Origin: Bog-473 sp963754445
GTDB lineage: Bacteria; Actinomycetota; Acidimicrobiia; Acidimicrobiales; RAAP-2
Reading direction: 5' to 3'
DNA length: 64,000 nucleotides
Assembly (NCBI GenBank): GCA_963754445.1
Contig: CAVWFT010000001.1
Span: 930,001 to 994,000 of the forward strand
Positions within the stretch are counted from its first letter, which is position 1. Each line of letters begins with the position of its first letter. The notes under the pieces are model-generated. The model was given only the letters and a program-made list of their open reading frames with translations, was not told the origin of the DNA and searched no databases. A program made the position numbers and the translations under genes. Positions 51,572-60,795 of the stretch are shown here, piece after piece.

Positions 51572-52003
51572 TCAGGCGGGCGGAGCGAACATGCAGAAGG
51601 GATGGCCGTCGAGATCGGCGTAGACGTAGAGCACCTCATCGGGGTCGTCCGATGCGTCGAGGAGGACCCGGGCACCGAGCGCCAGTGCCCGTTCGTGCTG
51701 CTCGGCCAGGATCGTCGGATCGGGCAGGAAGAGGTCGAGGTGGACCTGCTGCGGACGTTCCGTCCCGGGCCAGGTCGAGGGAGGCAGTTCCGTCACCTGC
51801 TGGAAGGCGAGTTGCGGACCGCCGTCGGGGTTCTCCAGGACGAGCCAGTCGCGGCCCTTCGGGTCGTCCTGACCTTCAGGCGGCTTCTCGTCGCCCGCTC
51901 GGTAGCGAAAACCCAGGAGTTCCCGATAGAACTCGGCTGCGGCACGGGCATCGGTGGTGTCGATCACGACGCCGCGCAGTGATGGATACGTCTGGCTCGT
52001 CAT
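51572..52003 (-). CDS. VOC (glyoxalase-fold) protein
   Basis: A 143-residue protein: GVVIDTTDARAAAEFYRELL, LAFQQVTELPPSTWPG, VHLDLFLPD and VYADLDGHPFCMFAPP, the two-module VOC fold. Metal ligands appear partly kept (His in VHLDL, Glu absent). Substrate unknown. ATG 52003 is used; ATG 52012 is equally in frame. mscR starts 39 bases downstream, so they may be co-transcribed. Confidence 0.8.
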   Translation of the reverse strand: MTSQTYPSLRGVVIDTTDARAAAEFYRELLGFRYRAGDEKPPEGQDDPKGRDWLVLENPDGGPQLAFQQVTELPPSTWPGTERPQQVHLDLFLPDPTILAEQHERALALGARVLLDASDDPDEVLYVYADLDGHPFCMFAPPA

Positions 52004-52241
52004 GACAACCATCAAATCACGGGGCTGCTCGGTGCCCGCTGTGCTGCGAGCCGGTGCGTCGACCCGTGGCGGCCCTGGCCCGGGGAGCCCGAGCACCTGC
52101 GTCGAGTGGATCCGACAACGATGCGGCGCGGACCGAGACGGTGTCCGCCCGCCGTCCGGGCAGCCTGGCGGGCACCCTCCAAGGACGCTCCCGGTGGCCT
52201 CGACGGAGTGAGACCCGGCCGTCCGCCGATCCCCGTTTATC

Positions 52242-53111
52242 GTGAGCGCCGTGACCACGTCCTCCGTCGAGGTTCCTGCGGGCTGGCGCCGCCTCGGTGG
52301 CCGCGGGCTTGGTCCATTCGTCACCCGGGAGGTCTTCACCCGGCCGGACGGATCGCACCTCACCTGGGAGTCACGTTGGAACCGCAAGCACCCGCTCGCC
52401 CGGGCGAACGGCTCCACCTGGTGGGCGCCTCGGACGGTGGCGTGGTGGATCGGGGTGCTCTTCGCCATCGGGTCGACGTGTTTCGCCATCGGGTCGTTCC
52501 CCACCTACGCCACCGGCGTCGGGACCAACGCCGACAACCTGACCTATTTCATCGGTTCCATCTTCTTCACCACCGCCGCGCTCCTGCAGTACTACGAGGC
52601 GGCCTCGACGCCGCACGCGCTGGACGCCTCGCACCGACGAGGGTTGCGGTCACTCGTCGCCGTGCAGCACCGGCGGATCGACTGGTGGGCCAGCCTCATC
52701 CAGCTGGTCGGCACATTGTGGTTCAACCGCACGACCTTCTCCGCCTACGTGGTCGGGTTGGGGACGTCGGCGGCCCACCATCCGGTGTGGCGGCCCGACG
52801 CCCTGGGGTCGATCTGCTTCCTCGTGGCCAGCTGGTTAGCCTGGGCCGAGGAGTGCCATGGCGCCTTCGCCTGGCGTCCCCGGGACCTGTCGTGGGGGAT
52901 CACCGCGCTGAACCTCGTCGGCTCGATCGCCTTCGGCGTCTCCGCCGTCGCCTCCTACGTCAAACCCAACGGGCAACTCGTGAGCCTGGCCCTCACGAAT
53001 CTCGGCACGTTCGTCGGCGCCTTGTGCTTCTTGGCCGGCGCGGTCCTGCTCCTGCCCGAGCGCACGCTGGGCCGTCCGGCTCCAGATCCTCGATCGGTCG
53101 ACGGGGCATGA
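52242..53111 (+). CDS. YrhK-like integral membrane protein
   Basis: A 289-residue protein with ~6 membrane helices in two similar halves (AIGSFPTYATGVGTNADNL / FIGSIFFTTAALLQYYEA and GSICFLVASWLAWAEECHG). The GSIFFT..A..QYYEA and GS.CFL..SW pattern resembles the YrhK domain, of unknown role. N-terminal ~60 residues are soluble and contain FTRPDGSHLTWESRWNRKH. GTG 52242 is the only supported start. Confidence 0.65.
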   Translation: MSAVTTSSVEVPAGWRRLGGRGLGPFVTREVFTRPDGSHLTWESRWNRKHPLARANGSTWWAPRTVAWWIGVLFAIGSTCFAIGSFPTYATGVGTNADNLTYFIGSIFFTTAALLQYYEAASTPHALDASHRRGLRSLVAVQHRRIDWWASLIQLVGTLWFNRTTFSAYVVGLGTSAAHHPVWRPDALGSICFLVASWLAWAEECHGAFAWRPRDLSWGITALNLVGSIAFGVSAVASYVKPNGQLVSLALTNLGTFVGALCFLAGAVLLLPERTLGRPAPDPRSVDGA

Positions 53112-53149
53112 ACGTTCCCGGTCCCTCGCCGTGTGCCCGATGGGCCGGT

Positions 53150-54070
53150 TCACGGGGAGAAGGAGCGTGCCAGATCGATGACCGGTGCGAACGCGTCGAC
53201 AGAGCGCACGCTGAAGTAGCTGAAGCCCCATCGCTCCCGGCACGCGACCAGGTGTTGCGCCATCTCCTCCGGAGTCCCGATGCAGAGGAAGGGCGTGGCC
53301 AAGATGTCGCCCACGGTCATGCCCGTCCGTTCGGCGACCCTGGAGGCAGCGCCGACCCGGTCGCCGGTGACCATCACGTCCTGCACCAGAGCGTGGAGCT
53401 CGAGCGAGTCCCAGTGCGGACCGGCCTCGGAACGGAGGAGGGACACGGTGGCGTCGAGACGGTCCGCCTCCCAACGCACATCGTGACGGTGACCGTCTTC
53501 GTGTGTCCGTCCCAGCATGGTCGGGGCCACGATGTCCGCATGGCGCGCCGCGTGAGCGAGTGCGGCCCGACCGTTGACGCCGACCAGGAGCGGCACATGC
53601 TCCTGCTGCGCCGCCAGGGTCGACGCCTCCTCGAGCTCGTAGTGGCTGCCGTGGAACGTCACGGTCTCCCCGTCCAGCAGCGCCCGCAGGATCTCCACCG
53701 ACTCGGCCAATCTGGCCTTGCGTGCTGCCGCCGGTTCGAAGCGGAGTCCGATGGCCCGGTATTCCGTGAAGGAGTGCCCGGCGCCCAGGCCGACCTCGAG
53801 GCGGCCGCCCGATAGGTGGTCGAGCGTCGCCAACTCCTGCGCCAGGACGACGGGGTGTCGCAGGTCGTTGTTGAGCACCAGGGTCCCGACTCGTATCGAT
53901 CGGGTCGTCGAGGCGAGCGCAGCCAGCACGAGCAACGGCGAGGTCTCGATGCCCACGTGATCGCCCACGTGCACGATGTCGAAGCCGGCCGCTTCGGCCG
54001 CCCGCCCGGCCTCCACGACCCGGGCCAGCTCGGAGTCCGTGGCCTGATAGCCGAAACGGAACCGTCGCAC
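53150..54070 (-). CDS. LLM-class F420-dependent oxidoreductase
   Basis: A 306-residue luciferase-like TIM barrel. FGYQATDSELARVVEAGRAAE, HVGDHVG, RVGTLVLNNDLRHPVVLAQE, LGAGHSFTEYRAIG and LLVGVNGR match the actinobacterial F420-binding LLM subfamily TIGR03621. Such enzymes oxidise or reduce a substrate with F420. GTG 54070 precedes RRFRFGYQ. It is 60 bases downstream of the disulfide-reductase-type flavoprotein. Confidence 0.88.
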   Translation of the reverse strand: MRRFRFGYQATDSELARVVEAGRAAEAAGFDIVHVGDHVGIETSPLLVLAALASTTRSIRVGTLVLNNDLRHPVVLAQELATLDHLSGGRLEVGLGAGHSFTEYRAIGLRFEPAAARKARLAESVEILRALLDGETVTFHGSHYELEEASTLAAQQEHVPLLVGVNGRAALAHAARHADIVAPTMLGRTHEDGHRHDVRWEADRLDATVSLLRSEAGPHWDSLELHALVQDVMVTGDRVGAASRVAERTGMTVGDILATPFLCIGTPEEMAQHLVACRERWGFSYFSVRSVDAFAPVIDLARSFSP

Positions 54071-54130
54071 GGGGTCGACCCTACCGATCGGAGTGCCGCC
54101 GGAGGCGGGTCGTGCGCCGCTCGCGGAGTA

Positions 54131-55510
54131 TCAGCGCGAGCGGTTCGACATGCGTGGATCCATCGGCCTGGACGGGGGCGGCCTGTCGGCCACCACCATG
54201 CGGAGTTCCTTGAGCGCGGTGTCGTAGATCTCCGAGAAGCTCGGGAAGGGCTGTATCGTGTCGCTGAGCACCTCCAGAGGGACATGCGCTCGGATAGCGA
54301 GTGTCGCCTGCTGCATCCATTCACCGGCCTCGGGTCCGAGGGCGTAGGCGCCGACGAGCCGTTCGCCGTCGCTGAGCAGCGTCAGGAAGCCGTCGGATTC
54401 AGCGTAGGCGTGGGTGTAGGTGGCCGTCTTGGGTACCTCCGACAACCGAGCGGTCGCGCTGAATTCTGCATCCAACTCTCCGACCGCAGCGGCTTGGGGA
54501 TCGGTGTAGGTGACGCGCGGCACGGCTTCGTAGTTGGCCGGGTGCTCCTCACCGGCGATGTTCGCCGCGACGACATCTCCCTCGTACTCACCGACATGGG
54601 TCAAGGGCCAAATGCCATTCACGTCACCGATCGCCCAGAGGCGCTCGCCGGCGCGCAGGAATTCGTCCACCGGGATCCCCTTCGGTTCTGCCTTCACGCC
54701 GACCGTTTCGAGGCCGATCCCTTCGACCCGCGGGCGCCGGCCCGTGGCGACGAGAAGTCGGTCGCCCCGCACCTCCCCGCCCGCCTCGAACGCCACGACG
54801 TAGTCGTCCCCATCCCGGCGGACGCCGTTGGCGCGGGTGCTCAGCATCAGCTCGATCCCTTCCCGGCGCAGGGTGGCACCGAGGGCCTGGCCCAGAGGTG
54901 GGGCCTCGCGGGGGATGAGGCGATCAGCGCCTTCGATGATCACCGACTCGCCGCCCAGGCGACGGACTACCTGGGCCAGCTCGACGCCGGCGGCCCCTCC
55001 ACCGAGCACGAGGAGTCGCCGGGGTACCTCCTTCATGCTCGTGGCCTCGCGGGTCCCCCAGATGCCGTCGAGTTCCCGCAGTCCGGGAACGGGTGGCACG
55101 ATCGGGTCTGCGCCGGTGGCGACGACCACGTGCGTCGCCGTATGGCGGACGCCGTCGACCTCGACCGTGCCGGTCCCGGCCAGACGACCTCGCCCTCGCA
55201 AGAGGTCGATGCCACGGTCGGCGAGCCATTTCTGCTGCCCGGCGTCGGACCAACCGGACACCATGAAGTCGCGCCAGGCCAGTGCGTCCTTCACGTCGAC
55301 GTCGGCGTGCGCTCCGGCGTCGCGCGCTCCCTGCACGGCTTCGCCGGGACGAAGCAAGGACTTCGAGGGAATGCAGGCCCAGTAGGAGCACTCGCCTCCG
55401 ACCAGCTCGCGCTCGACGACGGCCACCCGTTGTCCACGTGCGGCAAGGGCCGCCGCACAGTGTTCACCGGGCGCACCCCCGCCCAGGACGATGACGTCGT
55501 AGTCGCTCAC
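54131..55510 (-). CDS. FAD-dependent pyridine nucleotide-disulfide oxidoreductase
   Basis: A 459-residue protein. DVIVLGGGAPGEHCA is the FAD motif, GGECSYWACIPSK holds the redox-active C-x4-C pair, LLVLGGGAAGVELAQ binds NAD(P), and WAIGDVNG closes the FAD site. The dimerisation domain ends with QPFPSFSEIYDTALKEL; the usual C-terminal H-x4-E pair of lipoamide dehydrogenase is altered (QPFPSFSE). It is related to mercuric reductase and mycothione reductase; exact substrate unknown. GTG 55510 overlaps the VOC stop (GTGA). Confidence 0.87.
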   Translation of the reverse strand: MSDYDVIVLGGGAPGEHCAAALAARGQRVAVVERELVGGECSYWACIPSKSLLRPGEAVQGARDAGAHADVDVKDALAWRDFMVSGWSDAGQQKWLADRGIDLLRGRGRLAGTGTVEVDGVRHTATHVVVATGADPIVPPVPGLRELDGIWGTREATSMKEVPRRLLVLGGGAAGVELAQVVRRLGGESVIIEGADRLIPREAPPLGQALGATLRREGIELMLSTRANGVRRDGDDYVVAFEAGGEVRGDRLLVATGRRPRVEGIGLETVGVKAEPKGIPVDEFLRAGERLWAIGDVNGIWPLTHVGEYEGDVVAANIAGEEHPANYEAVPRVTYTDPQAAAVGELDAEFSATARLSEVPKTATYTHAYAESDGFLTLLSDGERLVGAYALGPEAGEWMQQATLAIRAHVPLEVLSDTIQPFPSFSEIYDTALKELRMVVADRPPPSRPMDPRMSNRSR

Positions 55511-56169
55511 GACGGGAGGGGAGCGCCGGCCGCCTCGGCCACCATGAAGGAGGCATACCAGTCGGGCCACTGCGGGTCTGCCCTCCCGATTCGTTTTTCG
55601 TGCTCGCCGTGGGCGGCTTCGGCGCGGCGCATCGCGCCGGCCAGCTCGGCGGCCGATGCGAACGACGTCACCGCGGTGTCGACGCGGCCCGGTAGTCGCT
55701 CGGTCACCTCCTGGAGCAACCAGTCGTTGCCGTCCGGATCGGCGAAGGTGGCAAAAGAGTTGTAGCTGGCGTGTTCGGCGGCCGGGCCGCTCTCCCGGCC
55801 GCCGCGGTCGTCGGGTTGCAGCTGGGCACCAGGAGAGCCGGCATGGAACACCTCGCTGACCTTGGCACCCCGGGACACGAGCTGGTCGCGGGCCGCCTCG
55901 ATGTCGGACACGACGAGATAGAGGCCGTGGGCGGAGCCGGGCGCCGCTGCGGTGATCTTGGTGCCGAATTGAACCGAGCACGGCGAGCCCGGTGGTGTGA
56001 ATTGCACCACTCGGAACCCGTTGTCGAACGAGAAGTCGGCATCGAGCCTCCACCCGAGGCCGGCGTAGAACGCCTTCGAACGATCGGCATCGGAAACCGG
56101 GATGACGATCACCTCGAGTTTCAGCTCCGTGCTCCCACCCTCGCGAGTCTGCTCATCCGGTGCGCTCAT
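55507..56169 (-). CDS. VOC-family protein
   Basis: A 220-residue protein. The first 150 residues have the glyoxalase fold (LEVIVIPVSDADRSKAFYAG, FTPPGSPCSVQFG, ATFADPDGNDWLLQEV). The remaining ~70 residues form a helical tail with SFASAAELAGAMRRAEAAHG, similar to small plant-type regulatory tails in other actinobacterial homologues. AGGAGG is before the ATG. Its stop overlaps the flavoprotein start. Confidence 0.82.
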   Translation of the reverse strand: MSAPDEQTREGGSTELKLEVIVIPVSDADRSKAFYAGLGWRLDADFSFDNGFRVVQFTPPGSPCSVQFGTKITAAAPGSAHGLYLVVSDIEAARDQLVSRGAKVSEVFHAGSPGAQLQPDDRGGRESGPAAEHASYNSFATFADPDGNDWLLQEVTERLPGRVDTAVTSFASAAELAGAMRRAEAAHGEHEKRIGRADPQWPDWYASFMVAEAAGAPLPS

Positions 56170-56341
56170 CAAGGCCTCCTGCGTCGTGTCGAGTCCGATT
56201 GTCGCGCCGTGCAGAACGTTCTGCCTCGGGGAGCGCAGCCGGACCTTGCGGCACTGCGCGCTCCCAGGTGAGCGGCTGTCCGGCCCATCAGTGGTCAGGA
56301 CTCCCGTGCGTGTCGTTGGTCCACCCGGGCGGGTGGCCTCG

Positions 56342-56563
56342 TCAGCCTCCGGGAGCTCGCTTGCGTCCCCGGTAGGTGCTGACGAAGAGGAACCCGGCCG
56401 CCACCAGCGGCAGCAACACGACGCCGACCACACGCTCGCCGTCGAGGAGGAAGGCGAGTCCGACGATGGCCGCGGTGGCCAGCGCAAGCTCCGGAGTGTC
56501 GCCGACGAGAAAGTCCCACCAGAAGAGCCCGAAGGCACGGAGGAGCCGTCCGACCGTCCTCAC
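56342..56563 (-). CDS. Small membrane protein coupled to the DUF-type transporter
   Basis: A 73-residue protein with two hydrophobic helices (LFWWDFLVGDTPELALATAA and VVGVVLLPLVAAGFLFVS). Family not recognised. GTG 56563 overlaps the stop of the preceding membrane gene (GTGA), suggesting the two products interact. Confidence 0.65.
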   Translation of the reverse strand: MRTVGRLLRAFGLFWWDFLVGDTPELALATAAIVGLAFLLDGERVVGVVLLPLVAAGFLFVSTYRGRKRAPGG

Positions 56564-57327
56564 CTCGCTGCTCGTTCGGGGACCGGGGCGGGAAATCCCG
56601 TGCGCATGATGGCGGTGTAGGCGAAATACACCACGGTGAAGAACGCCACCAGCACCGGGATGAAGAGGTCGTCGCCCGGCCAGTGGAGCCGCGCGCCCTC
56701 GCCGACCCAGAACAAACCGAAGCTGCACAGCATCACGCCGACCACCGTCTTGATGGTGTTCTCCGGAACCTCGCTCAACTGGCGTGCCACCACGAGGCCG
56801 ACGACGGCCACGAGAACGAGCGCCGCCGCCGCGGCCAGCGCCGCCAGCCCGAGACGATGCTGAGCCGAACCGAGCCCGACCACGATGAGCACGACCTCGG
56901 TGCCTTCGAGGAAGACGCCCTTGAAGGACACCGCGAAGCCGACGCCGTCGAAGCCTGCGCTGCTCCCGGACCGGTCGGTGACGCTGAGTTCGGCCACCGT
57001 CTCGGCGTAGATCTCATCCTCGTCGTGCATGGCCTTGTGCCCGCTGGAGCGCAGGATGGCCTTGCGCAACCAACCCAGCCCGAGCACGAGGAGCAGGGCG
57101 CCTACGACCACGCGGAGCGTGTCGATGGGCACGTACCGGATCAGGGGGACCCCGACCACGCCCACGAGCACCCCGAGGGTGAGGGCGGCCGCCCCGGCGC
57201 CGAGGAGGGCGGACCGCCAACCCCGACTCACGCCGGACGCCACCACGATGGTCAGCGCCTCGACCATCTCCACCAGGCATGCGCCGAAGACGGCGATGAC
57301 GAGGACGAGGGTGGACGAGGTGTGCAT
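56560..57327 (-). CDS. COG4280-type membrane protein
   Basis: A 255-residue protein with ~7 membrane helices. VEMVEALTIVVASGVSRGWR and GVFLEGTEVVLIVVGLGSA form two similar repeats with an acidic E-x2-E motif in each, resembling the GDT1/TMEM165 (UPF0016) and COG4280 families, proposed cation transporters. ATG 57327 is chosen at the start of the first helix; the longer frame is rejected. It precedes the 73-residue membrane protein in an operon. Confidence 0.75.
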   Translation of the reverse strand: MHTSSTLVLVIAVFGACLVEMVEALTIVVASGVSRGWRSALLGAGAAALTLGVLVGVVGVPLIRYVPIDTLRVVVGALLLVLGLGWLRKAILRSSGHKAMHDEDEIYAETVAELSVTDRSGSSAGFDGVGFAVSFKGVFLEGTEVVLIVVGLGSAQHRLGLAALAAAAALVLVAVVGLVVARQLSEVPENTIKTVVGVMLCSFGLFWVGEGARLHWPGDDLFIPVLVAFFTVVYFAYTAIMRTGFPAPVPERAAR

Positions 57328-57435
57328 GGGGACCGGGGAGGAAATTACCGGGTATCCACGCCCGGGCCGAACCAGAGTGCCGGCGGTAGTGTTCAAGAGG
57401 TTGACCAGGGCTTTGTGACCGGAGGGTGGGAGACA

Positions 57436-58812
57436 ATGGGCCAGGGAACGAACGCCACGGACCTGCGAGGCCGGAACTACGTCGTGGTGTCGGCGGACAC
57501 GCACGCATCACCGGACAGTCTCGAGCACTTCCTGTCCTATGTGGACCCGTCCCACCGCGAGGCAGTCGCCTCCTTCGGGGACATGTCGGCGCTCGCCATC
57601 TCCATGTTCGGGGGCTTCGATCCCGGCGAGGTGGACGAATCGGATCCGGTGCGGGCCACCGCGGCGCGGCGTCTGGCCGGGATGGGTGTCGACACCGTGG
57701 CGGCCGAGAGCTGGCTGGCCCACTACGGCACCGACTGGGTCATTCCCGGCGACGGCGATGGCCGGCGCCTCCAGGTCCTCGAGGAACAGGGCATCCATGC
57801 GGAGGTCACCTTGCCCGGGCCCATTCTGGCCGGTGGGCTGTCGCCCGCCATGTATCTCGGCGGCTCGACCGACAAGGGGCTCGAGGTGGTCTGGCCCGCG
57901 TTGCACGGATACGTCCGGTGGCTGGCCGATTTCTGTGCCGCCGCGCCGGGACGACGCGCCGGGTGCATGCCCATCGACTTCCACGACATGGAGCGCGCCG
58001 TCGAGGAGGTGGCCTGGGCCCGAGAGCACGGGATCTTCGGCGGCATCATGCTTCCGTCCATGCAGGTGACGTCGCGCCTGCCGGGGTATGCCGACGACTA
58101 CTACGAACCCTTCTGGAGCGCCTGTGAGGAGCAGAGGATGGTGATCAACCTGCATACGGGAGCGTCGGGATCGGCGACCGACACGAAGTTCCTCTACGAC
58201 GCCACGCACGGCGGCATGCTCGGCCTCTTCGAGGTGTTCGTCTTCACCCGCCGGCCGCTCTGGTTCATGGTCTTCGGCGGCGTCTTCGACCGCCATCCTG
58301 ATCTGAAAGTCGTTGTCAGCGAGAACGGCGTCCAGTGGCTGCCTTCCCTGATCCGAGACATGGAGTCGTTCTTCGACACCCATGGGGGCGCCCCCGTCCG
58401 TTCCTACCTCAAGATGCGGCCACGCGACTACTTCGAGAAGCACGTGTGGCTTGGTGGCTCCCTGATGAAGCGCTACGAAGCAGAGATGCGCCACGAGATC
58501 GGAATCGACAAGCTCATGTGGGGCGCCGACTATCCGCACCTCGAGGGGGCGGCCCCGGTGCACCGCGAGATCCTCCGGTACATCTTCGGGGGCCTGCCCG
58601 AGGACGACGTGCGCCTCATGCTGGGTGGCAATGCCGTCGATCTCTGGGGCTTCGACGGCGACCTGCTGCAGGGTGTCGCCGACCGGACGGGGCCCACGGT
58701 CGAGGACCTCTCGGAGTCCATCGACCTGGCGGACATCGACGACACGTTCAGTTGGAGCCTGGCTCGGCCCGTGCCCCTGGCGGCAGCACGGCCGTCGTCC
58801 AGGGCCTCCTGA
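57436..58812 (+). CDS. Amidohydrolase family 2 protein
   Basis: A 458-residue TIM-barrel hydrolase. VVSADTHASPD carries the first metal histidine (one fewer His than the canonical HxH), INLHTGASG the central His, VVVSENGVQWLPSLIRD and LMWGADYPHLEG the rest. It is a paralogue of the protein at 7159 but longer and outside the catabolic island. GGAGGGTGGGAG lies before ATG 57436. The true reaction is unknown (decarboxylase or hydrolase). Confidence 0.85.
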   Translation: MGQGTNATDLRGRNYVVVSADTHASPDSLEHFLSYVDPSHREAVASFGDMSALAISMFGGFDPGEVDESDPVRATAARRLAGMGVDTVAAESWLAHYGTDWVIPGDGDGRRLQVLEEQGIHAEVTLPGPILAGGLSPAMYLGGSTDKGLEVVWPALHGYVRWLADFCAAAPGRRAGCMPIDFHDMERAVEEVAWAREHGIFGGIMLPSMQVTSRLPGYADDYYEPFWSACEEQRMVINLHTGASGSATDTKFLYDATHGGMLGLFEVFVFTRRPLWFMVFGGVFDRHPDLKVVVSENGVQWLPSLIRDMESFFDTHGGAPVRSYLKMRPRDYFEKHVWLGGSLMKRYEAEMRHEIGIDKLMWGADYPHLEGAAPVHREILRYIFGGLPEDDVRLMLGGNAVDLWGFDGDLLQGVADRTGPTVEDLSESIDLADIDDTFSWSLARPVPLAAARPSSRAS

Positions 58813-58825
58813 ACGCCGCCCGGCT

Positions 58826-58837
58826 CGAACCGGTTCG
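58826..58837 (+). promoter_or_regulatory. Palindrome CGAACCGGTTCG
   Basis: A perfect 12-bp palindrome in the 49-bp gap between the amidohydrolase and the next small gene. It may be part of an operator or a short hairpin; no further evidence. Confidence 0.25.
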
Positions 58838-58861
58838 TCTCGAGAAGGAGCGTGCGCTGAG

Positions 58862-59029
58862 GTGGAGGCCAATCCGAAGGGTTACAACTTCGCGGTGCAC
58901 GTGACCAAGGGTCACGAGGCCGAGGCAATGGCGGCGCAGCGCAAGAGGAAGCCGACTCGTATCGGCCTCTTCGTACTGAAGCTCTTGGGTTTTCGAGGCG
59001 AGGTCGGTCCCGACTACATCGAGAAGTGA
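58862..59029 (+). CDS. Small hypothetical protein
   Basis: A 55-residue protein: EANPKGYNFAVHVTKGHEAE, AQRKRKPTRIGLFVLKLLGF and RGEVGPDYIEK. Not recognised. AAGGAG (58844-58849) precedes GTG 58862 at 12 bases. Codon use (third-position G/C rich) supports translation, but evidence is thin. Confidence 0.45.
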   Translation: MEANPKGYNFAVHVTKGHEAEAMAAQRKRKPTRIGLFVLKLLGFRGEVGPDYIEK

Positions 59030-59134
59030 AGCGGACTGCCATGGGGACGCCCCGCACCTCGTGACGTGCCCGGCGTGACACGCAGGGACATGCCGGGCAC
59101 ACGAGGTACCGACGGAGTCGGGCAGACTGGACCC

Positions 59135-59911
59135 GTGGGAGACTCCGCGACGTATCGCCTCGATGGCCATGTGGCCACCATCACGTACAACCGGCCTCAC
59201 GTACTCAACGCCATCAATGGAGAGATGAGGCAGGACCTCAACGAGGCCTTCTCGCGCTTTCGCGATGACACCGAGGCGTGGGTGGCCATCGTGACCGGAG
59301 CGGGACGAGCCTTCTGCGTCGGTGCGGACCTGCGCGATGGTGCCGGGTCCACCGGGGACTTCGGTGGCACGTTCTGGGAGAAGCCGACGCTCAACTCGTT
59401 CGAGAGCGGATGGGAGATCTTCAAACCCGTCATCGCTGCCGTCAACGGGTTCTGCCTGGGCTACGGGCTGACCCTGGCCACCTGGTGCGACTTCGTCGTG
59501 GCGAGCGACCGAGCCGAGTTCGGGCTTCCCGAGGTCTTGCTGGGGGTGCCGGCCATCGTGGCGTCGATCCGACTCCCGCAGCGCGTCAACTGGGCCGACG
59601 CGATGGAACTGCTGCTGACGGGGGAGCGCATCGACGCCGAGCGCGCCAGGGCGATGGGACTCGTCTGGCGGGTCGTACCGCACGAGACACTTCTCGACGA
59701 GGCGCACGCGTTGGCCCAGCGTCTCGTCGGCGGGGCGCCCCTGGCCCAGAGAGCGATGAAGGAAACAGCGATGCGGACACGCCACATGGCCACGCTCGAG
59801 GCGATCCGTTTCGGTGAGACCATGCGCCACGTGGCCACGGCGACCGAGGACGTGACCGAGGCACGACAGGCCGCAGCGGAGAACCGGTCGCCCCGCTGGA
59901 CCGGCCGCTGA
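59135..59911 (+). CDS. Enoyl-CoA hydratase/isomerase family protein
   Basis: A 258-residue crotonase. ATITYNRPHVLNAINGEM, GAGRAFCVGADLRDG (oxyanion loop), VNGFCLGYGLTLATWCD and FGLPEVLLGVPA. The second catalytic Glu (GLPE) is present; the first is not obvious (the GYGLTL position lacks it), so dehydration/hydration is not certain and isomerase or thioesterase activity is possible. GTG 59135 lacks a strong ribosome site. Confidence 0.85.
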   Translation: MGDSATYRLDGHVATITYNRPHVLNAINGEMRQDLNEAFSRFRDDTEAWVAIVTGAGRAFCVGADLRDGAGSTGDFGGTFWEKPTLNSFESGWEIFKPVIAAVNGFCLGYGLTLATWCDFVVASDRAEFGLPEVLLGVPAIVASIRLPQRVNWADAMELLLTGERIDAERARAMGLVWRVVPHETLLDEAHALAQRLVGGAPLAQRAMKETAMRTRHMATLEAIRFGETMRHVATATEDVTEARQAAAENRSPRWTGR

Positions 59912-59952
59912 CGGGTCACCGGCCTGACCGGCGGGGTGATCGTGGTCTGCGA

Positions 59953-60726
59953 TCAGGCTGCCCCGGCGAGACCCCAGCGGATGGCTCGTTCGACGGGTGA
60001 GGGATCGGTGAGGGTGTCGTCGATCCGCAGGTCCCCGTGCGCCTGAAGTGGAGGTTGGGCCAGGAAGCGCGGTTCGTGGCCCCGGTGCGCCTGGGCGGCG
60101 TGGACCAGAAAGGGGTGACACAGGTACACGTCGCCGGCGTGACCGGTGGCCTGGGTCACGTCACGATCGAGGGTGGTGCCGAGTTTGCGGGCGAGGTCGA
60201 GAAAGGACAGCCCGGCATCACCGGCCGGTGCCAGGATCGCCGGCACGTCGAGATGCGACCCGACCAGAATGCGGGTCGGCGCATCGTCGGGTCCGACGTC
60301 GGAGAAGAGGAACAACATCAGAAGGGCCCGGCCTTTCGAGCGCACGTTGAGTCGATACGGCCACTCGCCGAAACTGCCGTCGCAGTGCCAACCGGTGTCA
60401 TCGGGTTCCGGAAGGTGGGGAAATCGGATCGGGAACGTGCCGAGACCGGTTCGCTCCACCCAGCGACCCGGCCCGACCAACTGATCGAAGCAGGCGCGCA
60501 GTCGCGGCGAGTTCGCCGCCCGGTCGAAGGGGGGCGCTCCCGACCCAGGGAGACGTATCACGGCCCGATTCCATTCGGCCGGCTCCTGAGGCGAGAGGCC
60601 CATCTCTCTCCACAGGAGTGCGCGCCCGTCATCGGCGTCGGCTCTGGCGAATGCCTCGGGCACCCTGACGAAGCCGTCGCGCACGAACGAGTCGATCTCG
60701 CCCGGCGTCAGGCCCAACTGGCTCAT
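59953..60726 (-). CDS. Phytanoyl-CoA dioxygenase-like protein
   Basis: A 257-residue 2-oxoglutarate/Fe(II) oxygenase. GWHCDGSFG gives H-x-D, and VYLCHPFLVHAAQAHRGHEPRF gives the distal His and the Arg that binds 2-oxoglutarate. Family members hydroxylate branched acyl-CoAs or other small molecules. Convergent with the enoyl-CoA hydratase (41 bases), possibly functionally linked in branched-acyl metabolism (inference). Confidence 0.85.
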   Translation of the reverse strand: MSQLGLTPGEIDSFVRDGFVRVPEAFARADADDGRALLWREMGLSPQEPAEWNRAVIRLPGSGAPPFDRAANSPRLRACFDQLVGPGRWVERTGLGTFPIRFPHLPEPDDTGWHCDGSFGEWPYRLNVRSKGRALLMLFLFSDVGPDDAPTRILVGSHLDVPAILAPAGDAGLSFLDLARKLGTTLDRDVTQATGHAGDVYLCHPFLVHAAQAHRGHEPRFLAQPPLQAHGDLRIDDTLTDPSPVERAIRWGLAGAA

Positions 60727-60795
60727 GCCGTCAAAATAGTTTGGGACTCGGCCAGGGCGATCTCGGCGGCGCCGGAAGGTGGCCCGTGTCGAGCG